From the NCBI GenBank assembly GCA_963800865.1, contig CAWDCL010000004.1, forward strand, positions 806,001 through 870,000: DNA of 64,000 bases. Direction: 5' to 3'. Below are positions 17,233 to 29,590 of the stretch, one piece after another. The notes beneath the pieces were generated by a model. The model saw only the letters and a program-made list of their open reading frames with translations. It made no database searches and had not been told where the DNA came from. This DNA is from JALOKP01 sp963800865 (lineage in GTDB: Bacteria > Acidobacteriota > Polarisedimenticolia > J045). Both the position numbers and the translations under genes were made by a program. Every line of letters starts with the position of its first letter. Position 1 is the first letter of the stretch.

Positions 17233-20200
17233 ATGAACCGTCGCTGCACCGTCGCCGCGCTCGCCGTCGCCCTGCTGGTCACGGGCCTCGTCTCCTTCCT
17301 CCCCGCGATCGCGGCGGACTCGGCGGTCGACCGGCTCGTCGCCCGCTTCGACGAGCTGACCCTGACCGGCCTGGACGGCTGGCGCGTCAGCCCCGACCTG
17401 AAGACCAGCCCGATCGCGGGGGACGCGCCGGCGCAGCCGGCGTTCGACGACTCCGCGTGGGCGCACGCTGAAGATCGACGAGCGGCTCTACGCCGACTCG
17501 GTCTGGCTGCGGCGGCGCGTCGTGATCCCGCAGACGGTCGCCGGGATGGCGGTCGACGGGCCGCTGACGCTGAAGCTGACGGTCAACGACTACGGCTTCC
17601 TCTGGGTCAACGGGAAGGAGCTGGGCCGCTTCGACTGGAACGGCTCGTTCGCGCTGACGGACGACGCCCGCCCGGGCGAGGTCTTCGACATCGCGATCAA
17701 GGCGGTCAACACGGCCGGCGCGCTGCAGCTGCTCCGCGCCGACCTGCTGCTCGAGGAGGCCGCGCGCCAGCCGGCAGGAGATCAACGACTTCGCGCTCAG
17801 CCTGCGGGTCGGGCAGAAACTGCTGGGCTTCGACACCTACCAGACCAACGCGCGCCAGAAGGTCGACCCGGGGATCGATCGCTCGACCGCCGATCGGGCG
17901 GAAAAGCAGCGGCTGAACGCGCTCCTGCAGGAGATCGCGGCGGGGATCGACACCAAGGCGCTCGAGGCGGGGGACCTGGCGCGCTACCGGGCGTCGGTCG
18001 ACGCGGCGCGCGCGCGGCTCGGCCCGATCAAGGAGTTCGTGAAGAGCTACACCCTCTTCTTCGCCGCCAACGCCCACATCGACGCGGCCTGGCTCTGGCG
18101 CGAGGGCGAGACGATCGCGGTCTGCAAGAACACCTTCGCGTCGGTGATGAACATGGCCCGCGCGCGGACCGACTTCAGCTACACCCAGAGCTCGGCCGCC
18201 TACTACGACTGGATGGAGCGGCTCTACCCCGAGCTGTTCGGCGAGATCAAGGCGCGGATCGGCGAGGGGCGCTGGGAGGTCGTCGGCGGGATGTGGGTCG
18301 AGCCCGACTGCAACCTGCCGTCGGGGACCTCGTGGGCCCGCCAGCTGCTCTACGGCAAGCGCTACTTCCGGGAGAAGCTCGGCGTCGACGTCACGATCGG
18401 CTGGAACCCCGACTCGTTCGGCTACAACTGGAACATGCCGCAGTTCTACCGGAGCGCGGGCATCGACGCCTTCATCACCCAGAAGATCGGCTGGAACGAG
18501 AAGAACGTCTTCCCGCACCGCGCCTTCTGGTGGGAGGGGCCCGACGGCTCGCGGATCCTCTCGTACTTCCCGTTCGACTACGTCAACACGATCGACGACC
18601 CGGCCAGGCTGGTCGACTGGCTGCGCCAGTACGACGCCAACACCGGCTTCCGGAAGATGTTCGTGCTGTTCGGCGTCGGCGACCACGGGGGCGGCCCGTC
18701 GATCGAGATGATCGGGCGGATCGACCGGCTGAAGACGCTCGACATCTTCCCATCGATCGACTTCGGGACCGCGGGCGAGTACCTGGGGTGGATCAAGCAG
18801 CAGGACCTGACGAAGCTGCCGGTCTGGCGCGACGAGCTGTACCTCGAGTACCACCAGGGGACCTTCACCACCCAGGCGAAGATCAAGGAAGCGAACCGCC
18901 GCAGCGAGATGCTGCTGACCGGCGCGGAGGCCTTCTCGGCGATCGCGGCGCTCTCCGGCCGGCCCTACGGGGGCGCGCGGCTCGAAGCGGCTTGGCGCGA
19001 CGTGATGTTCAACCAGTTCCACGACATCCTGCCCGGCTCGTCGATCCGCGAGGTCTATCTCGACGCCGCCGAGCGTTACCGCGAGGCCGAGGCGCTGGCG
19101 GGGCACGAGCTGTCGGGCGCGCTCGACCACCTCGCGGGGCAGGTCGACACGTCGCGGCTGGCGGGCGAGGCGGTCGTCGTCTTCAACCCGCTGGGCTGGG
19201 ACCGCCCGGGCCTGGTGCGCGTGCCGCTTCCGGCCGGGGACGAGGCCGAGGTCGCGGTCTTCGACGTCGACGGCCGCGAGCTGCCGTCGCAGGCGGTCGC
19301 CACGGGGACGCTGACGCGCGAGGTGCTCTTCATGGCGCCGAAGGTCCCGTCGCTGGGCTACGCGACTTTCGAGTTGCGCCGGAATCCGCCGCGGGCGAAG
19401 TTCCCGGGGACGCTGACCGTCACGGAATCGGCCCTGGAGAACGACGCCTTCCGCGTCGCGCTCGACCCGGCCTCGGGCTGGATCCGCAGCATCGTCGACA
19501 AGCGCACCGGACGCGAGGTGCTGGCCGGGCCCGCGAACCGGCTGCAGCTCCTGGAAGACAAGCCGGAGGCCTGGGACGCCTGGAACGTCGGGCTGACCGG
19601 CACCGAGTACCCGTCCACGCTGCGCTCGATCGAGGTCGTCGAGCGCGGGCCGGTGCGCGTCGTGCTGCGGGTCAAGCGCGACTTCCTCGCCCCCGGCACG
19701 AAGAAGGAGGCCCCGACCGAGGACTTCCCGAGCAGCTTCTTCACCCAGGACATCGTGCTCTACGCGGGATCCGACCGGATCGACTTCATCACGCGGGTCG
19801 ACTGGTGGGAGCAGAAGACGATGCTCAAGGTCGCGTTCCCGGTCGCGGTGACCAGCGACGTCGCGACCTTCGAGATCCCGAACGCGACGATCGAGCGCTC
19901 GACCGGACTCGAAACGCCGCAGGAGCAGGCCCAGGTCGAGGTGCCCGCCCAGCGCTGGGCCGACCTGTCGCAGGCCGACCACGGGGTCAGCCTGCTCAAC
20001 GCGGCGAAGTACGGCTACGACGTCAAGGGGAACACGCTGCGGCTGTCGCTGCTCCGATCGCCCGTCTGGCCCGACCCGACCGCGGATCGCGGCAAGCACG
20101 TCATCGAGTACGCGCTCTACCCGCACGCGAAGGGCTGGCGCGAGGCCGGGACCGTGCGCCGCGGCTACGAGCTGGACCACCCGCTGCTGGTGGCACGCAC

Positions 20201-20501
20201 CGGGCGCCACGCCGGGGCCCTGCCGGCCGAGCAGTCGTTCGTGCGGCTGGCGCCGGACAGCCTCGTGCTCACCTCGATCAAGAAGGCCGAGGACTCGGCC
20301 GCGTGGGTCGTGCAGTGGTACGACGCCCACGGCGACGGCGCGGCGGCGACGCTGACGCTCCCCGCGGCCCCGGCCCGGGCGGTGACCAGCGACTTCCTCG
20401 AGGCCGACGGCGCACCGCTGGCGGTGGAGGGGCGGGGGGTCAAGGCGCCGACCGGACGGCGCGCGACGGTGACGGTCAAGGTCGCGCTCCCGCCCGCCTA
20501 G
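17233..20501 (+). CDS. Secreted GH38 alpha-mannosidase, two frame disruptions (near 17465 and 17772)
   Basis: Hydrolyses alpha-linked mannose from glycans. ATG 17233 after GAGAGGT starts a signal peptide (VAALAVALLVTGLV). Residues about 60-220 form a jelly-roll-like carbohydrate-binding region (LTLKLTVNDYGFLWVNG). The GH38 domain has AANAHIDAAWLWREGE (zinc ligands His and Asp), IGWNPDSFGYNWNMP (nucleophile Asp) and MFNQFHDILPGSSI. C-terminal beta domains complete about 1,088 residues. Extra bases near 17465 and 17772 break the N-terminal region only; the catalytic part from 18039 is uninterrupted. Most bacterial GH38 enzymes are cytoplasmic; the export signal suggests periplasmic action feeding the ABC importer. 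Confidence 0.88.
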
Positions 20502-20565
20502 CCGCGGCCCCTCGCAGGGGGCGCGGGGCCCGCCGGGGGCCGCGACGGGGGCGGGGCAACGGCGC

Positions 20566-20571
20566 TACAAT
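20566..20571 (+). promoter_or_regulatory. -10-like hexamer TACAAT before the ammonia-lyase gene
   Basis: TACAAT lies 36 nt before the ATG in an otherwise very GC-rich 106-bp gap after the mannosidase. A -35 is not obvious. It suggests that the ammonia-lyase has its own promoter. Confidence 0.4.
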
Positions 20572-20607
20572 CCCCGCTCCCCGTCCCCCCTTCGCGAGAG
20601 CCATCCC

Positions 20608-22131
20608 ATGCCCGTCCGCATCACCGGCAAGAGCCTGTCCATCGAGGACGTCGTCCGCGTCGCGCGGCACGGCGAGCGCGTCGAGCTCGACCCCGCGGCG
20701 CTGGAGCGGATCAAGACCTGCCGCGCGATGCTGCAGCGCAAGCTCGACGCGCGCGAGGTGATGTACGGCACCAACACCGGGATCGGCGAGATGTCGGAGA
20801 TCGTGCTGAACGACGAGGAGGTCGCGCAGTTCCAGCGCTATCTCATCTACAACCACGCCGCGGGGATCGGCGAGCCGGCGCCGGTCGAGCACGTGCGGGC
20901 CGCGATGCTGTCGCGCATCAACGTCCACGCCAACGGCCACTCGGCCTGCCGGCCCGAGATCACCGGGACCTACGTCGCGCTGCTCAACGCCGGGATCACG
21001 CCGGTGGTCTGCGAGAAGGGAAGCGTCGGGGCCTGCGGCGACCTGGCGCCGATGAGCCAGCTCGCGCTGTCGCTGATGGGCGAGGGCGACTGCTTCTGGA
21101 ACGGCGAGCGGATGCCGACCCGCACGGCGATGGAGCGGGCCGGGGTCCCGGTGCCGGGGCTGCAGGCCCGCGACGGCCTGGCGGCGATCAACGGCAGCAA
21201 CCTGATCACCGGGATCGGCTGCCTGTTTCTCTACGACGCGCTGCGCTGGACGAAGCAGGCCGAGATCGCGGCGGCGATGACGCTCGAGGCGCTGATCGCC
21301 AACCTCAAGCCCTACCAGTCGAAGCTGCACGAGCTGCGCGGCTTCCCCGGCGCGGTCGCCTGCGCGGCCAACCTGCGCGCGGTACTGGACGGCTCCGACC
21401 TGCTGACCGGCAAGCTCAAGACCAAGGTCCAGGACGCGTATTCCATGCGCTCGACGCCGCAGGTGATCGGCGCGCTGCGCGACGCGCTGGGCTGGGCGCG
21501 CGCACAGCTCGAGATCGAGCTGAACGGCGTCGCCGACAACCCGATCTTCGTGCCCGACGAGGACCGCGTCTACACCGGCGCCAACTTCCAGGGTTCGCCG
21601 ATCAGCCTGCCGCTCGACATGGCGGCGGCGGCGGTGACGATGGTCTCGGTCCTCAGCGAGCGCCGGCTCAACCGGCTGCTCAACCCGGCGCTGTCGGTCG
21701 GCCTGCCGCCCTTCCTGACCGCGCACGCCGGGATGTTCTCGGGCCTGATGCTGAGCCAGTACACCGCCGACATGCTGATCGTCGAGCAGCGGATCCTGTC
21801 CACCCCGTCGTGCACGCAGTCGATCCCGGCCGCCGCGGACCAGGAGGACTTCGTCAGCATGGGGATGAACGGCGCGCTCAAGGCGGTGCAGATCCTGAAG
21901 AACGCGCACGGCGTGCTGGCGATCGAGTTCATCGGCGCGGCGCAGGCGCTCGACTTCCGGGAGCACGGCTTCGGGCGCGGGGTGAAGGCCGCCCAGGGCG
22001 CGGTCCGGAAGGTCGTCGCGCACCTCGGCGAGGACCGGCCGCTCTTCCCGGACCACAACGCGATGATGGCCGCGGTGGCCGGCTGCGCGGTGCTGGACGC
22101 AGTCGAGGCGGAGGTCGGGCGGCTCGGGTAA
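20608..22131 (+). CDS. Aromatic amino acid/histidine ammonia-lyase with Ala-Cys-Gly MIO triad
   Basis: A protein of 507 residues of the HAL/PAL/TAL family, which removes ammonia from an aromatic amino acid using the MIO cofactor made by cyclisation of Ala-Ser-Gly. Family marks: MYGTNTGIGEMS (catalytic Tyr), YNHAAGIGEP, GSVGACGDLAPMS, ELNGVADNPIF, and AAQALDFR. The MIO triad is Ala142-Cys143-Gly144 (codons 21031-21039), not the usual Ala-Ser-Gly. Cys at this place can still form MIO in a mutant Pseudomonas HAL, so activity is plausible. The His in NHAAG favours histidine (or tyrosine) over phenylalanine. No other hut genes are nearby, so a degradative role is unproven. Confidence 0.82.
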   Translation: MPVRITGKSLSIEDVVRVARHGERVELDPAALERIKTCRAMLQRKLDAREVMYGTNTGIGEMSEIVLNDEEVAQFQRYLIYNHAAGIGEPAPVEHVRAAMLSRINVHANGHSACRPEITGTYVALLNAGITPVVCEKGSVGACGDLAPMSQLALSLMGEGDCFWNGERMPTRTAMERAGVPVPGLQARDGLAAINGSNLITGIGCLFLYDALRWTKQAEIAAAMTLEALIANLKPYQSKLHELRGFPGAVACAANLRAVLDGSDLLTGKLKTKVQDAYSMRSTPQVIGALRDALGWARAQLEIELNGVADNPIFVPDEDRVYTGANFQGSPISLPLDMAAAAVTMVSVLSERRLNRLLNPALSVGLPPFLTAHAGMFSGLMLSQYTADMLIVEQRILSTPSCTQSIPAAADQEDFVSMGMNGALKAVQILKNAHGVLAIEFIGAAQALDFREHGFGRGVKAAQGAVRKVVAHLGEDRPLFPDHNAMMAAVAGCAVLDAVEAEVGRLG

Positions 22132-22158
22132 TCTCTCCCGTCGTCCCGGAGGTCACCG

Positions 22159-23163
22159 ATGCGCCCGCTCGCTGCCGTTCCGCTCGCCCTCTCCCTGCTG
22201 GCCGCCGCGCCGGCCGCTGCACCGGTCCTCGCCCAGGAGTTCGGCCCCGCCCGCCCGGTCACCGTGCGCGAGTTCGTGCTGACCTACGAGGTCCGGGTCA
22301 AGGACGTCCCGGCCGGCGCGAAGTCGGTCCAGGTCTGGCTGCCGATGCCGATGTCGACCGTACTCCAGGAGGTCAGCAACCCGCGGATCGATCCGGACCC
22401 GACCCCGAAGCGGTTCGTCAGCGACGACCCGTACGGAACGCGCTTCCTGGTGCTCGAACTGACCCCGCCGCCGGAAGGCGGGACGACGGCGCCGGTCACC
22501 GTCGCGTTCACCGTGCTGCGCAAGGGCTACCGCGGCGCCGCGCCGCTCACCGGCCAGGGGAGCCGCGTCCCGGCCGAGCGCTGGCTGGCCGCCGATCCGC
22601 GGACGCCGATCGACGGCAAGGTCGCGGACGCGGCCCGCGCGGCGGTCGGTGACGCGACCGAGCCCGTGGCGAAGGCGAAGCGGCTGTACGACGCGCTGAT
22701 GGCCGGTGTGAAGCTCGACCCGACCGGCGAGAGCTGGGGCGCCGGCGACGCGGCCTCGGTCCTCGACGTGAAGGCGGGTGGACCGCGCGACCTGGTCGCG
22801 CTGTTCGTCGGCGAGGCGCGCAGCGTCGGCGTTCCGGCCCGATTCGTCTCGGGCTTCGTGCTGCCGCCGGCCGTGAAGGAAGGATCGCTCGTCTCCGACG
22901 AGGCCTGGGCCGAGATCCGGCTCGAAGGGAAGGGGTGGCTGCCGGTCGACGTGGTCTCCGGGAAGCGCTACCCGGACGCGACGGAGGTCTACTTCGGCGC
23001 GGTCGACGAGCACCGGGCGCAGGTCGCGATCGGCCGCGACGTGAAGGTCCCCGAGTACCCGGGACCGAAGCAGGAGATCGTCGCCTGGCCGCTCGCGGCG
23101 GTGGACGGCGCCGCCGTGCCGCCCGCCAAGGTCGACACCGCGCTGCGCTTCGCGCAGCGCTGA
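22159..23163 (+). CDS. Exported transglutaminase-like protein lacking catalytic Cys and His
   Basis: ATG 22159 follows GGAGGT; signal peptide about 1-26 ending AAPVLA. N-terminal beta domain (TYEVRVKDVPAGAKSVQVWL) is typical of exported transglutaminase-core proteins. The core is recognisable: LVALFVGEARSVGVPARFVSGF and DEAWAEIRLEGKGWLPVDVVSG. The usual catalytic Cys (G.C.D/R before the helix) is replaced by GGPRD, and the usual His of HAWAEV is Glu. Only the Asp remains. It is therefore probably a non-enzymatic binding protein, or uses different chemistry. It starts 28 bp after the ammonia-lyase and may share its transcript. Confidence 0.72.
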   Translation: MRPLAAVPLALSLLAAAPAAAPVLAQEFGPARPVTVREFVLTYEVRVKDVPAGAKSVQVWLPMPMSTVLQEVSNPRIDPDPTPKRFVSDDPYGTRFLVLELTPPPEGGTTAPVTVAFTVLRKGYRGAAPLTGQGSRVPAERWLAADPRTPIDGKVADAARAAVGDATEPVAKAKRLYDALMAGVKLDPTGESWGAGDAASVLDVKAGGPRDLVALFVGEARSVGVPARFVSGFVLPPAVKEGSLVSDEAWAEIRLEGKGWLPVDVVSGKRYPDATEVYFGAVDEHRAQVAIGRDVKVPEYPGPKQEIVAWPLAAVDGAAVPPAKVDTALRFAQR

Positions 23164-23179
23164 GCGAGGCCGCCGGCGC

Positions 23180-24247
23180 GTGCCGCCGACCGTCCAGCTG
23201 ATCGAGCCGTACCACGGCGAGTCGCACGCCCGCCTCGTCGACGGGATGGTCCGGCGCCTGCCGTTCGACTTCCGCCTGCTGACGATGACGCCGCGCAAGT
23301 GGAAATGGCGGATGCGCGGCGCGGCGCTGTGGGCGGCCGACGCGCTGGCCGGCGCGCCGCCGGCCGAGGTGCTGTTCGCGTCGGCCTACCTGTCGCTGCC
23401 GGACTTCCTGGCGCTGGGACCGCGCTGGTCGCGCGACGCGCTCAAGGTGGTCTACTTCCACGAGAACCAGTTCGTCTACCCGGCGCGGCTGGAGAAGGAG
23501 TGGGACTTCCACTTCGCGCTCTCCAACGTGACGACCGCGCTGGCGGCCGACCGCGTGGCCTTCAACAGCGCCTACAACCGCGACTCGTTCCTGGGCGCGA
23601 TCCCGGGCTTCCTGAAGAAGTTCCCCGACTACCGGCCCGAGCGCGTCGCCGAGCGGATCGCGGAGCGCTCGCGCGTGCTGCCGGTGCCGCTCGAGCCGGA
23701 GGAGTTCACGGACCTGCCCCGGCCCGCGCGTGAGGGCCCGGCGCGGATTCTCTGGAACCACCGCTGGGAGTACGACAAGAACCCCGAGGAGTTCTTCGAG
23801 GCGCTGTTCCGGCTGGCCGACGCCGGCCTGCCGTTCGAGGTCGCGGTGGCGGGGGAGTCGTTCGCCGAACGGCCGCCGGTCTTCGACGCGGCGCGGGAGC
23901 GGCTGGGCGGGCGGATCGTGCACTGGGGCTTCGTCGAGTCGCGGCGGGCCTACCTGGAGCTGGCCGCCTCGTGCGACCTGGTGGTCTCGACGGCGCTGCA
24001 CGAGTTCTTCGGCGTCGCGGTCCTGGAGGCGGTGCGCGCGGGGTGCTTTCCGGTGCTGCCGGACCGGCTGTCGTACCCGGAGCTGTTTCCAGCCGGGCAC
24101 CTGTATCGCGAGGGGACGCTGGTCGAGACGCTCGCGCGGCGGATCGAGGCGATCGATGCCGTGCGGGGGCAGGACCTGCGGGGGCTGGCGGCGCGGTACG
24201 AGTGGCCGGCCTGGGAACCGGGCTATCGCGCGCTGCTGGAGCGGTGA
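23180..24247 (+). CDS. tRNA-queuosine alpha-mannosyltransferase (QTMAN, DUF3524 family)
   Basis: A GT-B glycosyltransferase-like protein of 355 residues beginning at GTG 23180. N-terminal domain: IEPYHGESHARLVDGM, MTPRKWKWRMRGAA, YFHENQ.VYP. C-terminal domain: ILWNHRWEYDKNPEEFF and STALHEFFGVAVLEAVRAG. These are hallmark motifs of the family containing animal GTDC1/QTMAN, which adds mannose from GDP-mannose to queuosine in tRNA-Asp. Bacterial members act on queuosine or a related modification. Queuosine synthesis genes are absent from the window. It lies 16 bp after the transglutaminase-like gene. Confidence 0.82.
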   Translation: MPPTVQLIEPYHGESHARLVDGMVRRLPFDFRLLTMTPRKWKWRMRGAALWAADALAGAPPAEVLFASAYLSLPDFLALGPRWSRDALKVVYFHENQFVYPARLEKEWDFHFALSNVTTALAADRVAFNSAYNRDSFLGAIPGFLKKFPDYRPERVAERIAERSRVLPVPLEPEEFTDLPRPAREGPARILWNHRWEYDKNPEEFFEALFRLADAGLPFEVAVAGESFAERPPVFDAARERLGGRIVHWGFVESRRAYLELAASCDLVVSTALHEFFGVAVLEAVRAGCFPVLPDRLSYPELFPAGHLYREGTLVETLARRIEAIDAVRGQDLRGLAARYEWPAWEPGYRALLER

Positions 24248-24322
24248 GACGCGCCCCGGCCCCGCGAGGGAGCCGGGACGCGCGCGAACGCAATCAGACG
24301 ATCAAGACCGAGGGTGAGCCCG

Positions 24323-24571
24323 TCACTCCGTCGGAACCGGGCCGCCGTCGGTCGGGTAACAGGGCTTCGGCGCCTTGGCCACGTCGGCGTAGCACTGGTT
24401 CGAGTAGACGACGCCGTCGGCGCAGATCACCGGATCCCACACGTCCGGGCAGACCTTCCCGCCGCCGCCACCGCTGGGCGGCTTCTTGCCGGCCATGGCC
24501 GTTCCGATCGCCAGCGCGAGCGCCAGCACCAGCACGAATCCGATCAGCAGGCGAACACTCTTCTTCCTCAT
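24323..24571 (-). CDS. Kazal-like secreted small protein
   Basis: A protein of 82 residues. Signal peptide about 1-27 (LLIGFVLVLALALAIGTAMA), a Gly-rich linker, then CPDVWDPVICADGVVYSNQC and a later Cys, matching the core of Kazal serine-protease-inhibitor domains with fewer cysteines. ATG 24571 has an AAGGGAGG site 6 nt upstream. Such mini-Kazal peptides are frequent in environmental bacteria; protease inhibition is unproven. It faces the QTMAN gene tail to tail. Confidence 0.6.
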   Translation of the reverse strand: MRKKSVRLLIGFVLVLALALAIGTAMAGKKPPSGGGGGKVCPDVWDPVICADGVVYSNQCYADVAKAPKPCYPTDGGPVPTE

Positions 24572-24958
24572 CCGGATCCTCCCTTGGCTGGGGCCGGACG
24601 ATGCGGTCCGGCGGCAGGAGCCGTTGCTACCACAGCTCTCGGTGACGATTCAAGCGGCGGCCCGTGGGGGCACCTGGCCGCCATGTCCAGACCCCGACCG
24701 GGGGTACTTCCGCTGCACCGGCAGGACGCATTCTAGGCAGGTTCTTCGTCCCGGGATCAAGCGCGCAACCCCATCGGAGCAGGTCACCGCCCCCCGCGAC
24801 GCGAAACGCGGCATCCTCCCAGTGGCTGCGGTCGGCCGGAGTTCTTCCGGTACAGACCGTCCGATCCGCAGGCGCGGGAGCAGCGCTCCGCGTGACGAGA
24901 TGCCTCGAGGCACGCTAGGATCGGTGCTCCGGCGAGCCGGGTTGAAGCGAGGTCGGCC
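24572..24958. other. Intergenic region without a supported gene
   Basis: About 390 bp between the Kazal-like gene and hicB. A TAGGAT hexamer near 24915 could be a promoter for hicB. No HicA toxin could be recognised on either strand; short open frames here have no family features. Base composition is slightly less GC-biased than flanking genes. Confidence 0.5.
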
Positions 24959-25222
24959 ATGAGGAAGTACCACTACCTGGTTCGAATCACGAGGGACGCC
25001 GACAGCGACTGGGGCGCATCGGTGCCGGATCTGCCCGGGTGCGTCGCCACCGGAAAAACGCTCGATACCGTCATCCGTCGCATTCAGGTCGCCATCACGC
25101 TTCACATCCGGGGGTTGCGCGACGACGGGCTGGCCGTGCCCCGGCCGCGGGCGCGCGCCGTGATGCCGCGCCGGACCGGGAAGCCGTTCGATGTCTGTGC
25201 CACCGTGGAGGTGGCCGCGTAG
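24959..25222 (+). CDS. hicB: HicB-family antitoxin, apparently orphan
   Basis: A protein of 87 residues with the HicB pattern: YLVRITRDADSDWGASVPDLPGC, VATGKTLDTVIRRIQVAITLHI, LRDDGLAVPRP. This is the RNase H-like HicB domain without a DNA-binding tail. ATG 24959 with weak GAGG upstream. A HicA toxin is expected beside it, but none was found up- or downstream; the next gene, 14 bp away on the opposite strand, is methionine synthase. May be a solitary regulator or a decayed module. Confidence 0.7.
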   Translation: MRKYHYLVRITRDADSDWGASVPDLPGCVATGKTLDTVIRRIQVAITLHIRGLRDDGLAVPRPRARAVMPRRTGKPFDVCATVEVAA

Positions 25223-25236
25223 TCGCCGGCGTCCCA

Positions 25237-28754
<3,518 letters not shown>

Positions 28755-28761
28755 GGGGGGG

Positions 28762-28767
28762 AGGATA
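28762..28767 (-). promoter_or_regulatory. -10-like hexamer TATCCT before metH
   Basis: Minus-strand TATCCT followed by seven C and then the metH ATG; no ribosome-binding purine tract. This fits leaderless initiation, or metH may instead be read through from vapBC upstream. Confidence 0.35.
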
Positions 28768-28781
28768 GCCCGCACCGTGGC

Positions 28782-29225
28782 TCAGCGCAGCGGCGGCTCG
28801 TCCAGTGTGCGCAGCCGCAGCCCCGGGAAGCGCGCGAAGTCGCGGTCGCAGGTCAGGAGGTCGGTCGCGCCGTGCTCGAGGCAGAGCGCCGCGATCTGGG
28901 CGTCGAAGACCAGGTTCCCGCGCGCGTCGCCGCGCCGGACGCACTCCGCGAGCAGCCGCGGGAAGCCGGGCCCGGGCAGCAGCACGCGGACGCTCGGGCT
29001 GGCCATCAGTCCCTCCAGCGCGGCCAGCGCGTCGTCGACGGCGGTCGGCGGGTCGAACAGCCGCGGGTGGGTCACGACGCGCAGGAACTCGCCGAGGCAG
29101 AAGACCGGAAGCCCCCAGGGGATCGGCCCGGTGGCGAGGTGCTGCAGCCAGGCCAGCGCCGTCGCGTGCTCCGGGCGTCCGGGGCGCTGCGCGTGGACCA
29201 GCACGTTGGTGTCGACGGCGATCAC
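28782..29225 (-). CDS. vapC: VapC-type PIN-domain toxin
   Basis: A PIN-domain RNase of 147 residues. Acidic active-site residues: VDTNVLVHAQR (first Asp), CLGEFLRV (Glu), VFDAQIAALCLEHG (Asp) and LLTCDRDFARF (Asp). GTG 29225 overlaps the vapB stop in GTGA. Functions as a toxin cleaving RNA when not bound by VapB. Full length and intact. Confidence 0.88.
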   Translation of the reverse strand: MIAVDTNVLVHAQRPGRPEHATALAWLQHLATGPIPWGLPVFCLGEFLRVVTHPRLFDPPTAVDDALAALEGLMASPSVRVLLPGPGFPRLLAECVRRGDARGNLVFDAQIAALCLEHGATDLLTCDRDFARFPGLRLRTLDEPPLR

Positions 29226-29473
29226 CGCCCGTCCTCGGCGCTCCCTTCCATGGCGTCGTAGAGCGCGTCGCGGTCGTTGAGATCGACGCCGGGACGGAGT
29301 CGCCCTTCGGTTGTGACCCAGCGCAAGCTGTAGACGCGGTCGTCGGGCCGCCGCCGGACGAGCGCCTCGCGCAACGCCTCCTCGATGACCGCGGTGATCG
29401 TCGTGCCGGCGTCGGCGGCCCGCTTGCGGACCAGCTTCATCAGCTCGTCGTCGAGGTTCAGGGTGGTTCTCAT
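29222..29473 (-). CDS. vapB: VapB-type ribbon-helix-helix antitoxin
   Basis: A protein of 83 residues from ATG 29473: MRTTLNLDDELMKLVRKRAA is a ribbon-helix-helix N-terminus and the acidic C-terminus (LNDRDALYDAME) would wrap around VapC. The upstream 30 bp are unusually AT-rich and contain ATGC-TTATAT-GCAT overlapping the start region, a candidate autoregulatory operator. Coupled to vapC by a 4-base overlap. Confidence 0.85.
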   Translation of the reverse strand: MRTTLNLDDELMKLVRKRAADAGTTITAVIEEALREALVRRRPDDRVYSLRWVTTEGRLRPGVDLNDRDALYDAMEGSAEDGR

Positions 29474-29484
29474 GCATATAAGCA
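29471..29484. promoter_or_regulatory. Candidate VapB operator (small palindrome)
   Basis: Short palindrome ATGC-N6-GCAT in an AT-rich patch that overlaps the vapB start codon. RHH antitoxins normally repress their own promoter at such sites. Very short arms, so low certainty. Confidence 0.3.
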
Positions 29485-29553
29485 TACAGTCAAAGCAGCG
29501 ATATGCCACACCTGGCTTCTAACCCCCGGAACCCGCCCCCGCCGCCGCCCGCG

Positions 29554-29590
29554 TTGACAGCACCTGCCCCCGGGGGCACAGTCCCGCCCC
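29554..29590 (+). promoter_or_regulatory. Promoter TTGACA-N17-CACAGT directly before a GTG start
   Basis: A perfect -35 TTGACA at 29554-29559, 17-nt spacer, CACAGT at 29577-29582, then only 8 nt (CCCGCCCC) before GTG 29591. The geometry predicts transcription starting at the GTG, giving a leaderless mRNA for the MTHFR-thioredoxin pair. Confidence 0.55.

Noticed and set aside
24572..24958. HicA toxin partner of hicB
   Set aside because: Short open frames here lack the HicA double-stranded RNA-binding motif with its catalytic His.
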